Assembly: GCF_022844465.1 (NCBI RefSeq)
Contig: NZ_JALHLP010000001.1
Location: forward strand, 868,001-932,000
DNA: 64,000 bases
Origin: Bradyrhizobium sp.
Lineage (GTDB): Bacteria; Pseudomonadota; Alphaproteobacteria; Rhizobiales; Xanthobacteraceae
Direction: 5' to 3'
This document shows, piece by piece, positions 8,911 to 18,248 of the stretch. The notes under the pieces were generated by a model. The model was not told where the DNA came from, did not search any database, and saw only the letters and a list, made by a program, of their open reading frames with translations. Both the position numbers and the translations under genes were made by a program. How positions within the stretch are numbered: the first letter of the stretch is position 1; each line of letters begins with the position of its first letter.

Positions 8911-9164
8911 TACTTATTACCCTTCTTGGTCGTACCCCCGAGGCCGGCCATGGTTACGAACATATCCTGGAAACGCTCGGCGATCTTGGGGTCGAAGGTG
9001 AACCAGCTCTGGATCAGAGACTCAGGCGAAACCTTGTCGATGTTGGACATCATCTGCTGCTGCATTTTGTCCATGACGGCGTTCTGCATCGGCGAGACAT
9101 CCGGCAATCCGAAGAACTGCCTGGCCTCCAGTGGCGTGCATTCTATCTCGACATTAACCTTCAT
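8910..9164 (-). CDS. Small conserved protein (DUF6489-like)
   Basis: 84 residues, beginning MKVNVEIECTPLEARQFFGLPDV, with the ribosome site AAAGGAGCC upstream. The N-terminus resembles a beta strand that lines up a TPxEAR motif; the middle is a Met/Gln-rich amphipathic helix (MDKMQQQMM) and the C-terminus is WFTFDPKIAERFQDMF followed by a Lys tail. I recognise it tentatively as the alphaproteobacterial DUF6489 family, whose function is not known to me. It is coupled to the lipase-like gene by a one-base overlap. The amphipathic helices and lipid-gene context would fit a granule- or lipid-associated role, but that is inference. Confidence 0.75.
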   Translation of the reverse strand: MKVNVEIECTPLEARQFFGLPDVSPMQNAVMDKMQQQMMSNIDKVSPESLIQSWFTFDPKIAERFQDMFVTMAGLGGTTKKGNK

Positions 9165-9264
9165 GAGACGGCTCCTTTGGCGAGGCTTTGCGCAGTATCG
9201 CCACGATCACCGCCATGGCGCAAGGACCAGCCCCCCGGCCTGTGTTCCCAACCCTCTGATATGG

Positions 9265-10518
9265 TCAACCAAAGCGTTCGACGGCGAACGGCTTGACGTC
9301 GGCGAAGGGGGTCTCCCCGGTCATCACTTCAGCCAGCAGGCGGCCGGTTGCGGGCCCGAGCGTGAGGCCGTGGTGTTGATGGCCGAAATTGAACCACAGC
9401 CCGCCATGGCGGGGAGCCCTTCCGATCACCGGGAGCATGTCGGGCAGGCAGGGGCGCGCACCCTTCCAGGGCATCGCGTCCACCGGCTCTCCCAAAGGAA
9501 ACAGCTTGTGCGCCCGGGGCAGCGCCTGCTCGAGTTGGACCGGCGACGGCGGTGCGTCGCGGTGGGCGAACTCGGCGCCGGTGGTCACGCGAATGCCACG
9601 GTTCATCGGCGCCAGCAGATAGCCGAGGTCGGCGTCCAGCACCGGATGATGCAGCACCGCATTGCCGCGCGGCCTGAGATGCAAATGGTACCCGCGCTTG
9701 ACCTGAAGCGGGATCGAATAGCCGAGCGGTGCGAAGATCTGATCGGACCACGGCCCCATCGCCACCACGGCCTCGCGGGCGGTGATCGTGCCCTCCAGCG
9801 TCGCCACGCGCCACCGGCCGCCGGACGCCTCGAGCGTTCGTGCATCGCCGACGAGGTACCGCCCGCCCTTGCGGCCGAACAGGGCGGCATAGGCCTTGGC
9901 GAGGCCACCGGGATCGGGCACGAATCCCGGCGTCGGAAAATAGACCGCGCCGCTGAATTCGCCGGCGAGATGCGGCTCGCGCGCGATGATCGCGGGACTA
10001 TCCAGCACCTCGCCGGCGACGCCATGCGCCTGGGCCCGCGCCAAGTCCTTGACGGCGTTCGCAAGCGTGGCCTCGGAACGAAACAGCTTGATCCAGCCGG
10101 TTCGCCGCAACAGCTCGGGAACGCCCGCCTCGGCGATCAACGCCTCGTGCTCGATCAGGCTGCGCTGGATCAACGGCAGCTCGGCCATCGCGCTGTGCAG
10201 CGCGCGCTCCGGCGACGAGGCCAGGAAGTAGCGGATCAACCAGGGCAGGAAGTCCGGCAAATCCCTGAACCGGTAGCGAACCTGCGGCGCGCGATGCAGC
10301 GCGTAGCGCAGGATCTGGCCGAAGTCCCGCGGAAACATGTACGGAAAGACCGAGGCGCATTCGATCAGCCCGCCATTGCCGTAGCTGGTTTCCTCCCCGG
10401 CCACCGCGTGGCGATCGATCAGGACCACGTCCCGGCCGCGCTGCTGCAGATGCAGCGCGGCGCCGACGCCGACCATGCCCGCGCCCAGGACGAGAACGTC
10501 GGCCTTCAGTTCCGCCAT
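9265..10518 (-). CDS. FAD-dependent D-amino-acid dehydrogenase-like oxidoreductase (DadA family)
   Basis: 417 residues of the DAO/DadA superfamily. The FAD-binding GxGxxG (VLGAGMVGVG) is at about residues 11-20, followed by VVLIDRH. The middle has the ETSYGNGG segment typical of DadA, and the C-terminus has GGLWFNFGHQHHGLTLGPATG, the second FAD contact. Members oxidise D-amino acids or other amines to 2-oxo acids and pass electrons to the respiratory chain. The start at 10518 has GGAG upstream; an in-frame extension toward 10692 is rejected because it runs into the promoter region of the divergent binding-protein gene. The divergent peptide importer suggests a role with amino acids or amines. 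Confidence 0.87.
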   Translation of the reverse strand: MAELKADVLVLGAGMVGVGAALHLQQRGRDVVLIDRHAVAGEETSYGNGGLIECASVFPYMFPRDFGQILRYALHRAPQVRYRFRDLPDFLPWLIRYFLASSPERALHSAMAELPLIQRSLIEHEALIAEAGVPELLRRTGWIKLFRSEATLANAVKDLARAQAHGVAGEVLDSPAIIAREPHLAGEFSGAVYFPTPGFVPDPGGLAKAYAALFGRKGGRYLVGDARTLEASGGRWRVATLEGTITAREAVVAMGPWSDQIFAPLGYSIPLQVKRGYHLHLRPRGNAVLHHPVLDADLGYLLAPMNRGIRVTTGAEFAHRDAPPSPVQLEQALPRAHKLFPLGEPVDAMPWKGARPCLPDMLPVIGRAPRHGGLWFNFGHQHHGLTLGPATGRLLAEVMTGETPFADVKPFAVERFG

Positions 10519-10692
10519 CCGGCACTCCAAAAATTCAACGCCACCCGCTCGCGCGCGGCTCAAGCCAAAGCTAGTCGTTACCGCACCGCCGCGCAAACCG
10601 GCAGTCGAGACGGCGGCTGGACTCCGGCAGCATGGATCGGCAATATCAGCGGCTAGTTGCGGAAGTTGGCGATCAGCGGGGAGATCGAACAT

Positions 10693-12282
10693 ATGTTGGT
10701 ACGCAAGAGTTTGCTCGCGGCGGCCACGGCGTCAGTCCTGGCGATGGCGCCGGCATCGGCCCAGAGCCTGCGCTACGCCAATCAGGGCGACCTTAAATCG
10801 CTGGACCCCTACACGTTGAACGAGAGCACGACGCACGCGCATCTCGGACAGGTGTTTGAAGGGCTGGTCGCCCGCGACAAGGATCTGAAGGTCATTCCGG
10901 GCCTGGCGGAACGCTGGGAAACCCCCGAGCCCACCCGCTGGCGGTTCCATCTGCGCAAGGGCGTGAAATTCCAGAACGGCGACCCCTTCACCGCCGACGA
11001 CGTGGTGTTCTCGGCGGAACGTGTCCGCAAGAAGGGCTCGAACCTCCAGACCCGGATCGCGCCGGACGCCAAGGTGGTCAAGATCGACGACCACACCGTG
11101 GACTTCATCCTGACCACGCCCAATCCCATTCTCAATTCGCAATGGGATACCTGGTACATCATGAGCAAGAAATGGGCCGAGGCGAACAACGCCGCCGAGC
11201 CTACGCCCGCCGCGGCGACGACGCCGAGCTTTGCCTCGCTCAACGCCAACGGCACCGGCGCCTTCTCGGTCGAAAGCCACCAGCCCGGCGTCAAAACCGT
11301 TTTCAAGGCCAATCCCAACTGGTGGCGCAAGGCGGAGCACAACATCAAGGAAATCGTGTTCACGCCGATTGGTTCGGACGCCACGCGCGTGGCGGCCTTG
11401 CTGTCGGGCGAAGTCGACGTGATCGAGCCGGTTCCGATCCAGGATATCTCGCGGGTGGATTCCAGCCCGAACGCCCAGGTGATGAAGGGGCCGGAGATCC
11501 GCACCATCTTCCTCGGCATGGATCAGGTACGCGACGAGTTGCTTTATTCCAGCGTCAAGGGCAAGAACCCGTTCAAGGATGTCAGGGTGCGCGAGGCCTT
11601 CTTCAAGGCCATCGATGTCGAACTGATCAAGACCCGCGTCATGCGCGGGCTGTCGGCGCCCTCGGCGCTGATGATCGCGCCGCAACTTTTCAAGCATTCC
11701 GGTGACTTCACGCGCCCGAAATTCGATCCCGACGGCGCCAAGAAGCTGCTCGCCGATGCCGGCTATCCCGACGGTTTCGAAGTCACGATGGATTGCCCCA
11801 ATGACCGCTATGTCAACGACGCCGCGATCTGCCAGGCGGTGGTCGGCATGCTGGCCCGGGTCGGCGTCAAGGTGACGCTGCTGGCCCAACCCAAGGCGCA
11901 GTATTTCGCCAAAGTGCTGAAGCCCGGCGGCTATCAGACCTCGTTCTACCTGCTCGGCTGGACCCCCGGCACGCTCGACGCCCACAACGTCCTGTTCGAC
12001 ATCATGGGCTGCCGCGACGACCCGAAGTCCAACCGCGGCGAGGCCAATCTCGGCGGCTATTGCAACAAGAAAGTCGACGAGCTTGCCGACAAGGTGCTGC
12101 AGGAACCCGACACCGCCAAGCGGGATCTCATGATCAAGGAAGCGTTCGAGATCGGCGCCAAGGACTTCGGATATATCCCGCTGCACCAGCAGGCGCTGGC
12201 GTGGGGCGTATCGAAGAAAGTGAAACTGAACCAGCGCGCCGACAATCAGGTCCTGCTCTACTGGGCGACCAAGCAGGACTGA
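10693..12282 (+). CDS. Peptide-type ABC transporter substrate-binding protein
   Basis: 529 residues of the SBP_bac_5 family (DppA/OppA type). The signal peptide is clear: MLVRKSLLAAATASVLAM then PASAQ, with cleavage after AQ. The mature protein has the family hallmarks SLDPYTLNE and WRFHLRKGVKFQNGDPFTADDVVFS. It binds its ligand in the periplasm and delivers it to the permeases encoded downstream. The ATG at 10693 starts a proper signal peptide; an in-frame TTG at 10657 does not. Peptides, glutathione-like compounds or opines are all possible ligands. The gamma-glutamyltransferase homologue in the same operon favours gamma-glutamyl or other small peptides. Confidence 0.92.
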   Translation: MLVRKSLLAAATASVLAMAPASAQSLRYANQGDLKSLDPYTLNESTTHAHLGQVFEGLVARDKDLKVIPGLAERWETPEPTRWRFHLRKGVKFQNGDPFTADDVVFSAERVRKKGSNLQTRIAPDAKVVKIDDHTVDFILTTPNPILNSQWDTWYIMSKKWAEANNAAEPTPAAATTPSFASLNANGTGAFSVESHQPGVKTVFKANPNWWRKAEHNIKEIVFTPIGSDATRVAALLSGEVDVIEPVPIQDISRVDSSPNAQVMKGPEIRTIFLGMDQVRDELLYSSVKGKNPFKDVRVREAFFKAIDVELIKTRVMRGLSAPSALMIAPQLFKHSGDFTRPKFDPDGAKKLLADAGYPDGFEVTMDCPNDRYVNDAAICQAVVGMLARVGVKVTLLAQPKAQYFAKVLKPGGYQTSFYLLGWTPGTLDAHNVLFDIMGCRDDPKSNRGEANLGGYCNKKVDELADKVLQEPDTAKRDLMIKEAFEIGAKDFGYIPLHQQALAWGVSKKVKLNQRADNQVLLYWATKQD

Positions 12283-12299
12283 CCGGACCTCGACACTCC

Positions 12300-12327
12300 G
12301 TCCCGGCGGCCTGGCGGCTTCCGGGAC
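12300..12327 (+). terminator. Hairpin between binding-protein and permease genes
   Basis: GTCCCGG and CCGGGAC form a perfect 7-bp GC-rich stem around a 14-base loop, 17 bases after the binding-protein stop. It is followed by ATTTCGTTT, not a true U-run. This suits a 3' stabilising or attenuating hairpin, giving more binding protein than permease from one transcript. Comparable hairpins follow the nrtA and TRAP binding-protein genes. Confidence 0.5.
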
Positions 12328-12379
12328 ATTTCGTTTCCGAACGTCTCCGCCGCGCGTAACCTAGCGGTGAAAGGAACAC

Positions 12380-13360
12380 ATGCTCGCGTTCACTTTACGC
12401 CGCGCGATCCAGGCCGTCGGCGTCATGATCGCGGTCGGCGTCATCGCTTTTTCGATGTTCCGTTTCGCCGGCGACCCCGTCAACCAGATCGTTTCCCTGG
12501 ATACGCCGGCCGCCGAACGCGAGGCGGTGCGCAAGTCGCTCGGTCTCGACGATCCCGTCCCGGTGCAGTTCGCCCGCTACTTCGCCAATGCCGCGCAGTT
12601 CAAGTTCGGAGTGTCGTATCAGTTTCGCCAGCCGGTTTCGAACCTGTTGATGGAGCGGATGCCGGCGACGCTGGAACTCGCCGCCTGCGCCACGGTTTTC
12701 GCGATGGTGTTCGGCATCCTGATGGGGGTCTATTCGGCGCTGCGGCGCGACACGTTCCTCACGAAGATATTCCAGGCGGTGTCGCTGATCGGGATTTCGC
12801 TGCCGACGTTCCTGATCGGCATTCTCCTGATCTATCTGTTCTCGGTGACGCTGGGCTGGCTGCCCTCGTTCGGGCGCGGCGACGTGGTGCGGATCGGCTG
12901 GTGGACCACCGGCCTGCTCACGCTGTCCGGCCTCAAGGCGCTGATCATGCCCTCGGTCACGCTCGGCCTGTTCCAGATGACCCTGATCATGCGGCTGGTG
13001 CGGGCCGAAATGCTCGAAGTGCTCCGCACCGACTATATCCGCTTCGCCCGCGCCCGCGGCCTGACCACGCGGGCGGTTCATTTCGGTCACGCATTGAAGA
13101 ACACACTGGTGCCTGTCATCACTGTCGCCGGGCTGCAGTTCGGCTCGGTCATCGCGTTCGCTATCATCACCGAAACCGTGTTCCAGTGGCCGGGCATGGG
13201 ATTGCTGTTCGTGCAGGCGGTCCAGAATGTCGACATCCCGATCATGGCCGCCTACCTTTTAATGGTGTCGCTGATTTTCGTCACCATCAACCTGATCGTC
13301 GATATCCTCTACACCGTCGTCGATCCGCGCCTGCGCTCGACCCTCAGCCGTCCGGCATAG
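12380..13360 (+). CDS. Peptide ABC transporter permease (DppB type)
   Basis: 326 residues with six predicted membrane spans. The N-terminal span is followed by the ligand-side loop with RKSLGLDDPVPVQFARYF, typical of DppB/GsiC. The cytoplasmic coupling EAA loop reads RTDYIRFARARGL. It pairs with the next gene to form the inner-membrane channel. AAAGGAACAC precedes the ATG. The DppB-type N-terminus (LRRAIQAVGVM..., GDPVNQI) is intact and the length is normal for the family. Confidence 0.93.
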   Translation: MLAFTLRRAIQAVGVMIAVGVIAFSMFRFAGDPVNQIVSLDTPAAEREAVRKSLGLDDPVPVQFARYFANAAQFKFGVSYQFRQPVSNLLMERMPATLELAACATVFAMVFGILMGVYSALRRDTFLTKIFQAVSLIGISLPTFLIGILLIYLFSVTLGWLPSFGRGDVVRIGWWTTGLLTLSGLKALIMPSVTLGLFQMTLIMRLVRAEMLEVLRTDYIRFARARGLTTRAVHFGHALKNTLVPVITVAGLQFGSVIAFAIITETVFQWPGMGLLFVQAVQNVDIPIMAAYLLMVSLIFVTINLIVDILYTVVDPRLRSTLSRPA

Positions 13361-13373
13361 AGCGAGGCACCCG

Positions 13374-14345
13374 ATGTCCGACGCAGTCGTCCCCGACCTG
13401 ACCGAGCCGAACGCACAACGGGCGCGTGCCGGCGCCGGCTGGCTGAGCCGCGCGCTCGACAGCGACATGTTCTATTCGTTCCGCCGCTCCCGCATGACCA
13501 TGGTGGCGGCCGCCGTCACCTTGACGTTCTTCCTGCTGGCGATCCTGGCGCCCCTGCTCTCGGTGCAGAACCCGTTCGATCCGGCGCAACTGCAGCTGAT
13601 GAATTCTCGGATCTCGCCGCTATGGACCGCCGACGGCCAGAGCCCGTTCCTGCTCGGCACCGACGAGCAGGGCCGCGACGTGTTTTCAGCGATCCTGCAC
13701 GGCCTGCGGATTTCACTCGTCGTCGGCCTGCTCGGCGTCGTGCTCGCCGGCACGCTCGGCATCACGCTCGGGCTGATCGCGGGCTATGTCGGCGGCGCGG
13801 TCGACGGACTGATCATGCGCATCGCCGACGTGCAGCTGACCTTTCCGGCGATCCTGATCGCGCTGCTGGTCAATGGCGTCGCCAAGTCCGTGTTCGGCAA
13901 CCGACTCGACGCCATGAGTACGCTGGCGGTGCTGGTGGTCGCGATCGGGCTGAGCTTCTGGGTGCAATACGCCCGCACGGTGCGCGGTTCCGTCATGGTC
14001 GAGAAGAACAAGGATTATGTCGCCGCCGCCCAACTGATCGGCCTTCCCGCGCCGGTGATCATTTTCCGGCACGTGCTGCCGAACACGATGGGCCCGATCC
14101 TGGTGATCGCCACCATCAACCTAGCGCTCGCCATCATCACCGAGGCGACGCTCTCGTTCCTCGGCGCCGGCATGCCGGACACCATGCCCTCGCTCGGCAC
14201 CCTGATCCGGATCGGCAACAATTACCTGTTCGCCGGCGAATGGTGGATCGTCGCCTTCCCCGGCATTGCGCTGGCGGGATTGATCCTCGCCATCAACCTG
14301 CTCGGCGACTGGCTGCGCGACGCGCTCAATCCGAAACTGCGATGA
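13374..14345 (+). CDS. Peptide ABC transporter permease (DppC type)
   Basis: 323 residues. A cytoplasmic N-terminal tail of about 40 residues precedes the first span, then the DppC-type segment [24 protein letters not shown] and an EAA loop [16 protein letters not shown]. Six spans are expected. It starts 13 bases after the DppB stop behind a GAGG ribosome site. Its stop codon overlaps the ATG of the first ATPase gene (ATGA), so the two are translationally coupled. Confidence 0.93.
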   Translation: MSDAVVPDLTEPNAQRARAGAGWLSRALDSDMFYSFRRSRMTMVAAAVTLTFFLLAILAPLLSVQNPFDPAQLQLMNSRISPLWTADGQSPFLLGTDEQGRDVFSAILHGLRISLVVGLLGVVLAGTLGITLGLIAGYVGGAVDGLIMRIADVQLTFPAILIALLVNGVAKSVFGNRLDAMSTLAVLVVAIGLSFWVQYARTVRGSVMVEKNKDYVAAAQLIGLPAPVIIFRHVLPNTMGPILVIATINLALAIITEATLSFLGAGMPDTMPSLGTLIRIGNNYLFAGEWWIVAFPGIALAGLILAINLLGDWLRDALNPKLR

Positions 14346-15340
14346 CCGTTCCCGTCCTCTCCGTCCGCAACCTCGAGGTGGAATTCCTCACCCGCCGCAG
14401 CACGCTGCGCGCGATCGACGGCGTCTCCTTCGACATCGCCAAGGGCGAGGTGCTCGGCGTGGTCGGCGAATCCGGCGCCGGCAAATCGGTCACCGGCCTT
14501 GCTGTGATCGGGCTGATCGACCCGCCGGGCCGGATCGCCGGCGGCGAGATCTACCTGTCGGGGACGCGGATCGACCATCTGCCGCCGGAGGAAATCCGCC
14601 GCATTCGCGGCAAGCGGATCGGGATGATCTTCCAGGATCCGCTGACCAGCCTCAATCCGCTGTACCGGATCGGCGACCAGATCGTCGAGACGATCAAGAC
14701 CCACCGCAATCTTTCCGACACCGCGGCGCGCAAGCGCGCCATCGACCTGTTGGCCGAAGTCGGCATCCCGGCGCCGGAAAAACGCATCGACGCCTACCCG
14801 CACGAATTCTCCGGCGGCATGCGCCAGCGCGTCGTCATCGCGCTTGCGATCTGCGCCGAGCCCGAGTTGATCATCGCCGACGAGCCGACCACGGCGCTCG
14901 ACGTCTCGGTGCAGGCGCAGATCATTTCGCTGATCAAGCGGCTGGGGCGCGATCACGGCACCGCCGTCATGCTGGTCACCCACGACATGGGCGTGATCGC
15001 CGAAACCTCCGACCGCGTCGCCGTGATGTATTCGGGAAGGATCGCCGAGATCGGCCCGGTGCGCGACGTCGTGCAGAATCCGCTGCACCCCTACGCCAGG
15101 GGATTGATGGGCGCGATCCCGACGCTTGCGGCCGAGAACAAGCGGCTGGTGCAGATTCCAGGCTCGATGCCGCGGCTGTCGGCGATCCCGCCGGGTTGCT
15201 CGTTCAATCCACGCTGCGCACTGGCATTCGACCGCTGCCGCATCGAACGGCCGGAACCGCAAACGCAGGGCTCGCGCGCCGTGGCATGCCACCTGTTCGA
15301 CCCCGCCTCGCCTGCAGCCGCACAGGAGACCGCGGCATGA
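14342..15340 (+). CDS. Peptide ABC transporter ATP-binding protein (DppD type)
   Basis: 332 residues. Walker A is GESGAGKS near residue 42, the signature is FSGGMRQR, Walker B is ELIIADEPT, and the H-loop reads VTHDMG. The C-terminal oligopeptide-ATPase extension has the conserved Cys pattern GCSFNPRC...C...C, which in DppD/OppD proteins can hold an iron-sulfur cluster or structural metal. Start and stop overlap the neighbours as ATGA, giving tight coupling in the importer operon. Confidence 0.94.
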   Translation: MTVPVLSVRNLEVEFLTRRSTLRAIDGVSFDIAKGEVLGVVGESGAGKSVTGLAVIGLIDPPGRIAGGEIYLSGTRIDHLPPEEIRRIRGKRIGMIFQDPLTSLNPLYRIGDQIVETIKTHRNLSDTAARKRAIDLLAEVGIPAPEKRIDAYPHEFSGGMRQRVVIALAICAEPELIIADEPTTALDVSVQAQIISLIKRLGRDHGTAVMLVTHDMGVIAETSDRVAVMYSGRIAEIGPVRDVVQNPLHPYARGLMGAIPTLAAENKRLVQIPGSMPRLSAIPPGCSFNPRCALAFDRCRIERPEPQTQGSRAVACHLFDPASPAAAQETAA

Positions 15341-16338
15341 GTGCGGCGGCTTTCGTCGAGGTGAAGAAGTTGCGCCGGGTGTTCGACGTCTCCAGGCCGT
15401 GGCTCAACCGCGTGCTGGAAGGCGGCGATCTGGAATTCCTTAAGGCGGTCGATGGCGTGACCTTCGACATCCGCAAGGGCGAGACCTTCGCCCTGGTCGG
15501 CGAATCCGGATCGGGCAAGACCACGGTAGCGCGCATGGTCGTGGGACTGCTGCCGCCGAGTTCCGGCGAAGTCGTCATCGACGGCGTGTCGATGACCGAT
15601 GCCAAGCGATCGCAGCTCCGCCAGCGGCTGCGCCGTCGCATCCAGATGATTTTCCAGGACCCCTACGCCAGCCTCAATCCGCGCTTTCGGGTCGACGCCA
15701 TCGTTTCCGAGCCGATCCGCGCCTTCGACCTGATCGAGGGCGAGCGCGAGATCCGAACGCGCGTCGGCGAATTGCTGAACCTCGTCGGCCTGCATCCCGA
15801 CGACGGCCTGAAATATCCGCATGAATTCTCCGGCGGCCAGCGCCAGCGCATCGCGATCGCGCGCGCGCTCGCCTCCGAGGCCGAATTCATCGTTTGCGAC
15901 GAGCCAACCTCGGCGCTCGATGTCTCGGTCCAGGCGCAGATCCTCAACCTGATGCGAGACCTGCAGGACAAGTTCGGGCTGACCTATCTTTTCATCAGCC
16001 ACAACCTCGCCGTGGTCCGCCACATGGCGAGCCGCATCGGCGTGATGTATCTCGGCCGCATCGTCGAGATCGCCGAGGGGCGCGAGCTGTTCGCCAATCC
16101 GCGGATGCCCTACACGAAAATGCTGCTGGGCGCGGTTCCCGATCTGGCGATGTCCGGCCGCCAGCGAATTCCGGTCCAGGGCGAGATCCCCAATCCGATC
16201 GATCCGCCGCCCGGCTGCGCGTTCAACCCGCGCTGCCCGCTCGCCTTCGATCTCTGCCGCAGGCAGGCCCCCGAGCTGATCGACAACGTCGCCTGCCATG
16301 CCGTCAACAATCCCGCCGCGGCCACCGCGGCAGTTTGA
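15337..16338 (+). CDS. Peptide ABC transporter ATP-binding protein (DppF type)
   Basis: 333 residues. The N-terminal insert ([24 protein letters not shown]) is typical of the DppF/OppF half. Walker A is GESGSGKT, the Q-loop is [13 protein letters not shown], the signature is FSGGQRQR, Walker B is [12 protein letters not shown] and the H-loop is ISHNLA. The C-terminal oligopeptide domain contains [12 protein letters not shown] and a final Cys. With the previous gene it forms the ATPase pair of the importer. It overlaps the upstream stop by four bases. Confidence 0.94.
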   Translation: MSAAAFVEVKKLRRVFDVSRPWLNRVLEGGDLEFLKAVDGVTFDIRKGETFALVGESGSGKTTVARMVVGLLPPSSGEVVIDGVSMTDAKRSQLRQRLRRRIQMIFQDPYASLNPRFRVDAIVSEPIRAFDLIEGEREIRTRVGELLNLVGLHPDDGLKYPHEFSGGQRQRIAIARALASEAEFIVCDEPTSALDVSVQAQILNLMRDLQDKFGLTYLFISHNLAVVRHMASRIGVMYLGRIVEIAEGRELFANPRMPYTKMLLGAVPDLAMSGRQRIPVQGEIPNPIDPPPGCAFNPRCPLAFDLCRRQAPELIDNVACHAVNNPAAATAAV

Positions 16339-16423
16339 GCACGCCCGTTCCGCCGGTTGGCAGCCAGCTCCGGCTGTGGTCAAGTGCGGACCCACAAAGG
16401 TGCCAGCACCGCATTGGACCGCC

Positions 16424-18229
16424 ATGAGCAAGGTCAATCCCGATCCCTTCACCACCCGGCCGGAAATCGAGGGCACGTTCGGCGTCGTCACCTCGACCCA
16501 CTGGATCGCGACTGCCGTCGGCATGGGCATTCTGGAAAAGGGCGGCAACGCTTTCGATGCCGGCGTTGCGACGGCCTTTACGCTGCAAGTGGTCGAACCG
16601 CACCTGAACGGCCCCGGCGGCGACGTGCCTGTTATCGTGCATGACGTCAGCCGCGGCCGCACCGAGGTGATCTGCGGCCAGGGCCCCGCGCCGGCAAAGG
16701 CGACCATCGCGCATTACCGGAGCGAAGGCCTGGTGATGGTGCCCGGCACCGGGCTGCTGGCCGCCTGCGTGCCTGGCACCTTCGAATCCTGGATGCTGCT
16801 GCTGCGCGACTACGGCACGATGCGATTGCGCGACGTGCTGGAGCCCGCGATCGCCTATGCCCGCGACGGCTATCCATTGGTCGAGCGCGCCGCGGCGACC
16901 ATCCAGGTGGTCGAGCAGCTGTTCCGCAAGCACTGGACGACCTCGGCGGCGGTCTACCTGCCGAACAACCAGGTGCCGACGCCGGGTACGCTGTTCACCA
17001 ACCGGCAGCTATCCGAAACCTATGCCCGCATACTCCAGGAGGCCGAGAGCGTCGGCGGCGACCGCGTCGCGCAGATCGAGCGCGCGCGCAAATCCTGGTC
17101 GCACGGCTTCGTGGCGGAGGCGATCGACACATTCTGTCGCACGCAGGAGGTCATGGACGTCAGCGGCGCGCCGCATCGCGGCGTGCTCTCCGCCGACGAC
17201 ATGGCGCGCTGGCAGCCGACCGTCGAAGCGCCGCTGACCTACGACTACGGCCGCTACACCGTCTGCAAGCCCGGCGTCTGGAGCCAGGGCCCCGTGATGC
17301 TGCAGCAGCTGGCGCTGTTGAAGGGATTTGAACTCGACGGGCTCGATCCCGCCGGGCCTGAATTCATCCATCTGCAGGTCGAGTGCGCCAAGCTCGCCTT
17401 CGCCGACCGCGAGAAATTCTACGGCGATCCCAAATTCAGCGATATCCCGATCACGACCCTGTTGTCGGACGCCTACAATGACGTGCGCCGCAAGCTGATC
17501 TCCAGGGACAGCGCCTCGCTCGATTTTCTCCCCGGCTCGGTCGAGGGTTTCGGCTCGGTGGTCAAGCTGCGCCGGGCGGAAGGCCATCGCGAGGCGGTCG
17601 GCGCCATGGGCGCGGGCGAGCCGACCGTCGGCCGCTTCGGCGAGGTGCGCGGCGACACCGTGCATTTCGACATCATCGACCAGGCCGGCAACATGATTTC
17701 GGCGACGCCGTCCGGCGGCTGGCTGCAATCCTCGCCGGTGATTCCCGAACTTGGCTTCTGCCTTGGCAGCCGCGCGCAGATGTTCTGGCTGGAGGAAGGC
17801 CACCCCGCGGCGCTGGCGCCGGGCAAGCGCCCGCGCACCACGCTCTCGCCCACCATGGCGCTGCGCGACGGCGAGCCCTACATGGCCTGGGGCACGCCCG
17901 GCGGCGACCAGCAGGATCAATGGACCACGCAGTTCTTCCTGCGGCATGTCCACGCCAGGCTGAACCTGCAGGAAGCCATCGACGCGCCGGCCTGGCACTC
18001 CGAACATTTCCCGATTTCGTTCTGGCCGCGCACCGCGCGCCCCGGCGTGCTCGTGGTCGAGAACCGCGTGCCCAAGGCTGCTGTCGATACCCTGAAAAGT
18101 CGCGGGCATATCGTCGAGGTCGGCCCCGACTGGTCGGAAGGCCGCCTCACCGCCGCCTCCAGGGTTGGCCGCCGCCGCCGGGCCGCCGCCAATCCGAGGG
18201 GCATGCAGGGCTACGCCGCGGGGCGATAG
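16424..18229 (+). CDS. Gamma-glutamyltransferase family protein (Ntn hydrolase), cytoplasmic type
   Basis: 601 residues. The protein is a gamma-glutamyltranspeptidase homologue; such precursors self-cleave before a threonine that becomes the N-terminal nucleophile. Here the site is GDTVHFDIID with Thr412, which would give a small subunit of about 190 residues. Large-subunit motifs EKGGNAFDAGVA and HLNGPGGD are present. After the cleavage site, TPSGGW and the GTPGGDQQ loop match the family. No signal peptide is seen, unlike the periplasmic E. coli enzyme, so it should act on imported substrate in the cytosol. It follows the importer ATPase genes by 85 bases. The exact gamma-glutamyl or N-acyl substrate is unknown. 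Confidence 0.9.
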   Translation: MSKVNPDPFTTRPEIEGTFGVVTSTHWIATAVGMGILEKGGNAFDAGVATAFTLQVVEPHLNGPGGDVPVIVHDVSRGRTEVICGQGPAPAKATIAHYRSEGLVMVPGTGLLAACVPGTFESWMLLLRDYGTMRLRDVLEPAIAYARDGYPLVERAAATIQVVEQLFRKHWTTSAAVYLPNNQVPTPGTLFTNRQLSETYARILQEAESVGGDRVAQIERARKSWSHGFVAEAIDTFCRTQEVMDVSGAPHRGVLSADDMARWQPTVEAPLTYDYGRYTVCKPGVWSQGPVMLQQLALLKGFELDGLDPAGPEFIHLQVECAKLAFADREKFYGDPKFSDIPITTLLSDAYNDVRRKLISRDSASLDFLPGSVEGFGSVVKLRRAEGHREAVGAMGAGEPTVGRFGEVRGDTVHFDIIDQAGNMISATPSGGWLQSSPVIPELGFCLGSRAQMFWLEEGHPAALAPGKRPRTTLSPTMALRDGEPYMAWGTPGGDQQDQWTTQFFLRHVHARLNLQEAIDAPAWHSEHFPISFWPRTARPGVLVVENRVPKAAVDTLKSRGHIVEVGPDWSEGRLTAASRVGRRRRAAANPRGMQGYAAGR

Positions 18230-18248
18230 GCAACAGAGACAAGACAAG

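Noticed and set aside
8119..10656. An 845-codon open frame on the plus strand
   Set aside because: It lies opposite the lipase, small-protein and FAD genes, has Arg/His/Gln-rich composition without domains, and no ribosome site. It is a high-GC antisense artefact.
10657..10692. An upstream TTG start for the peptide-binding protein
   Set aside because: It would place charged residues before the signal peptide; the ATG at 10693 gives a normal signal.
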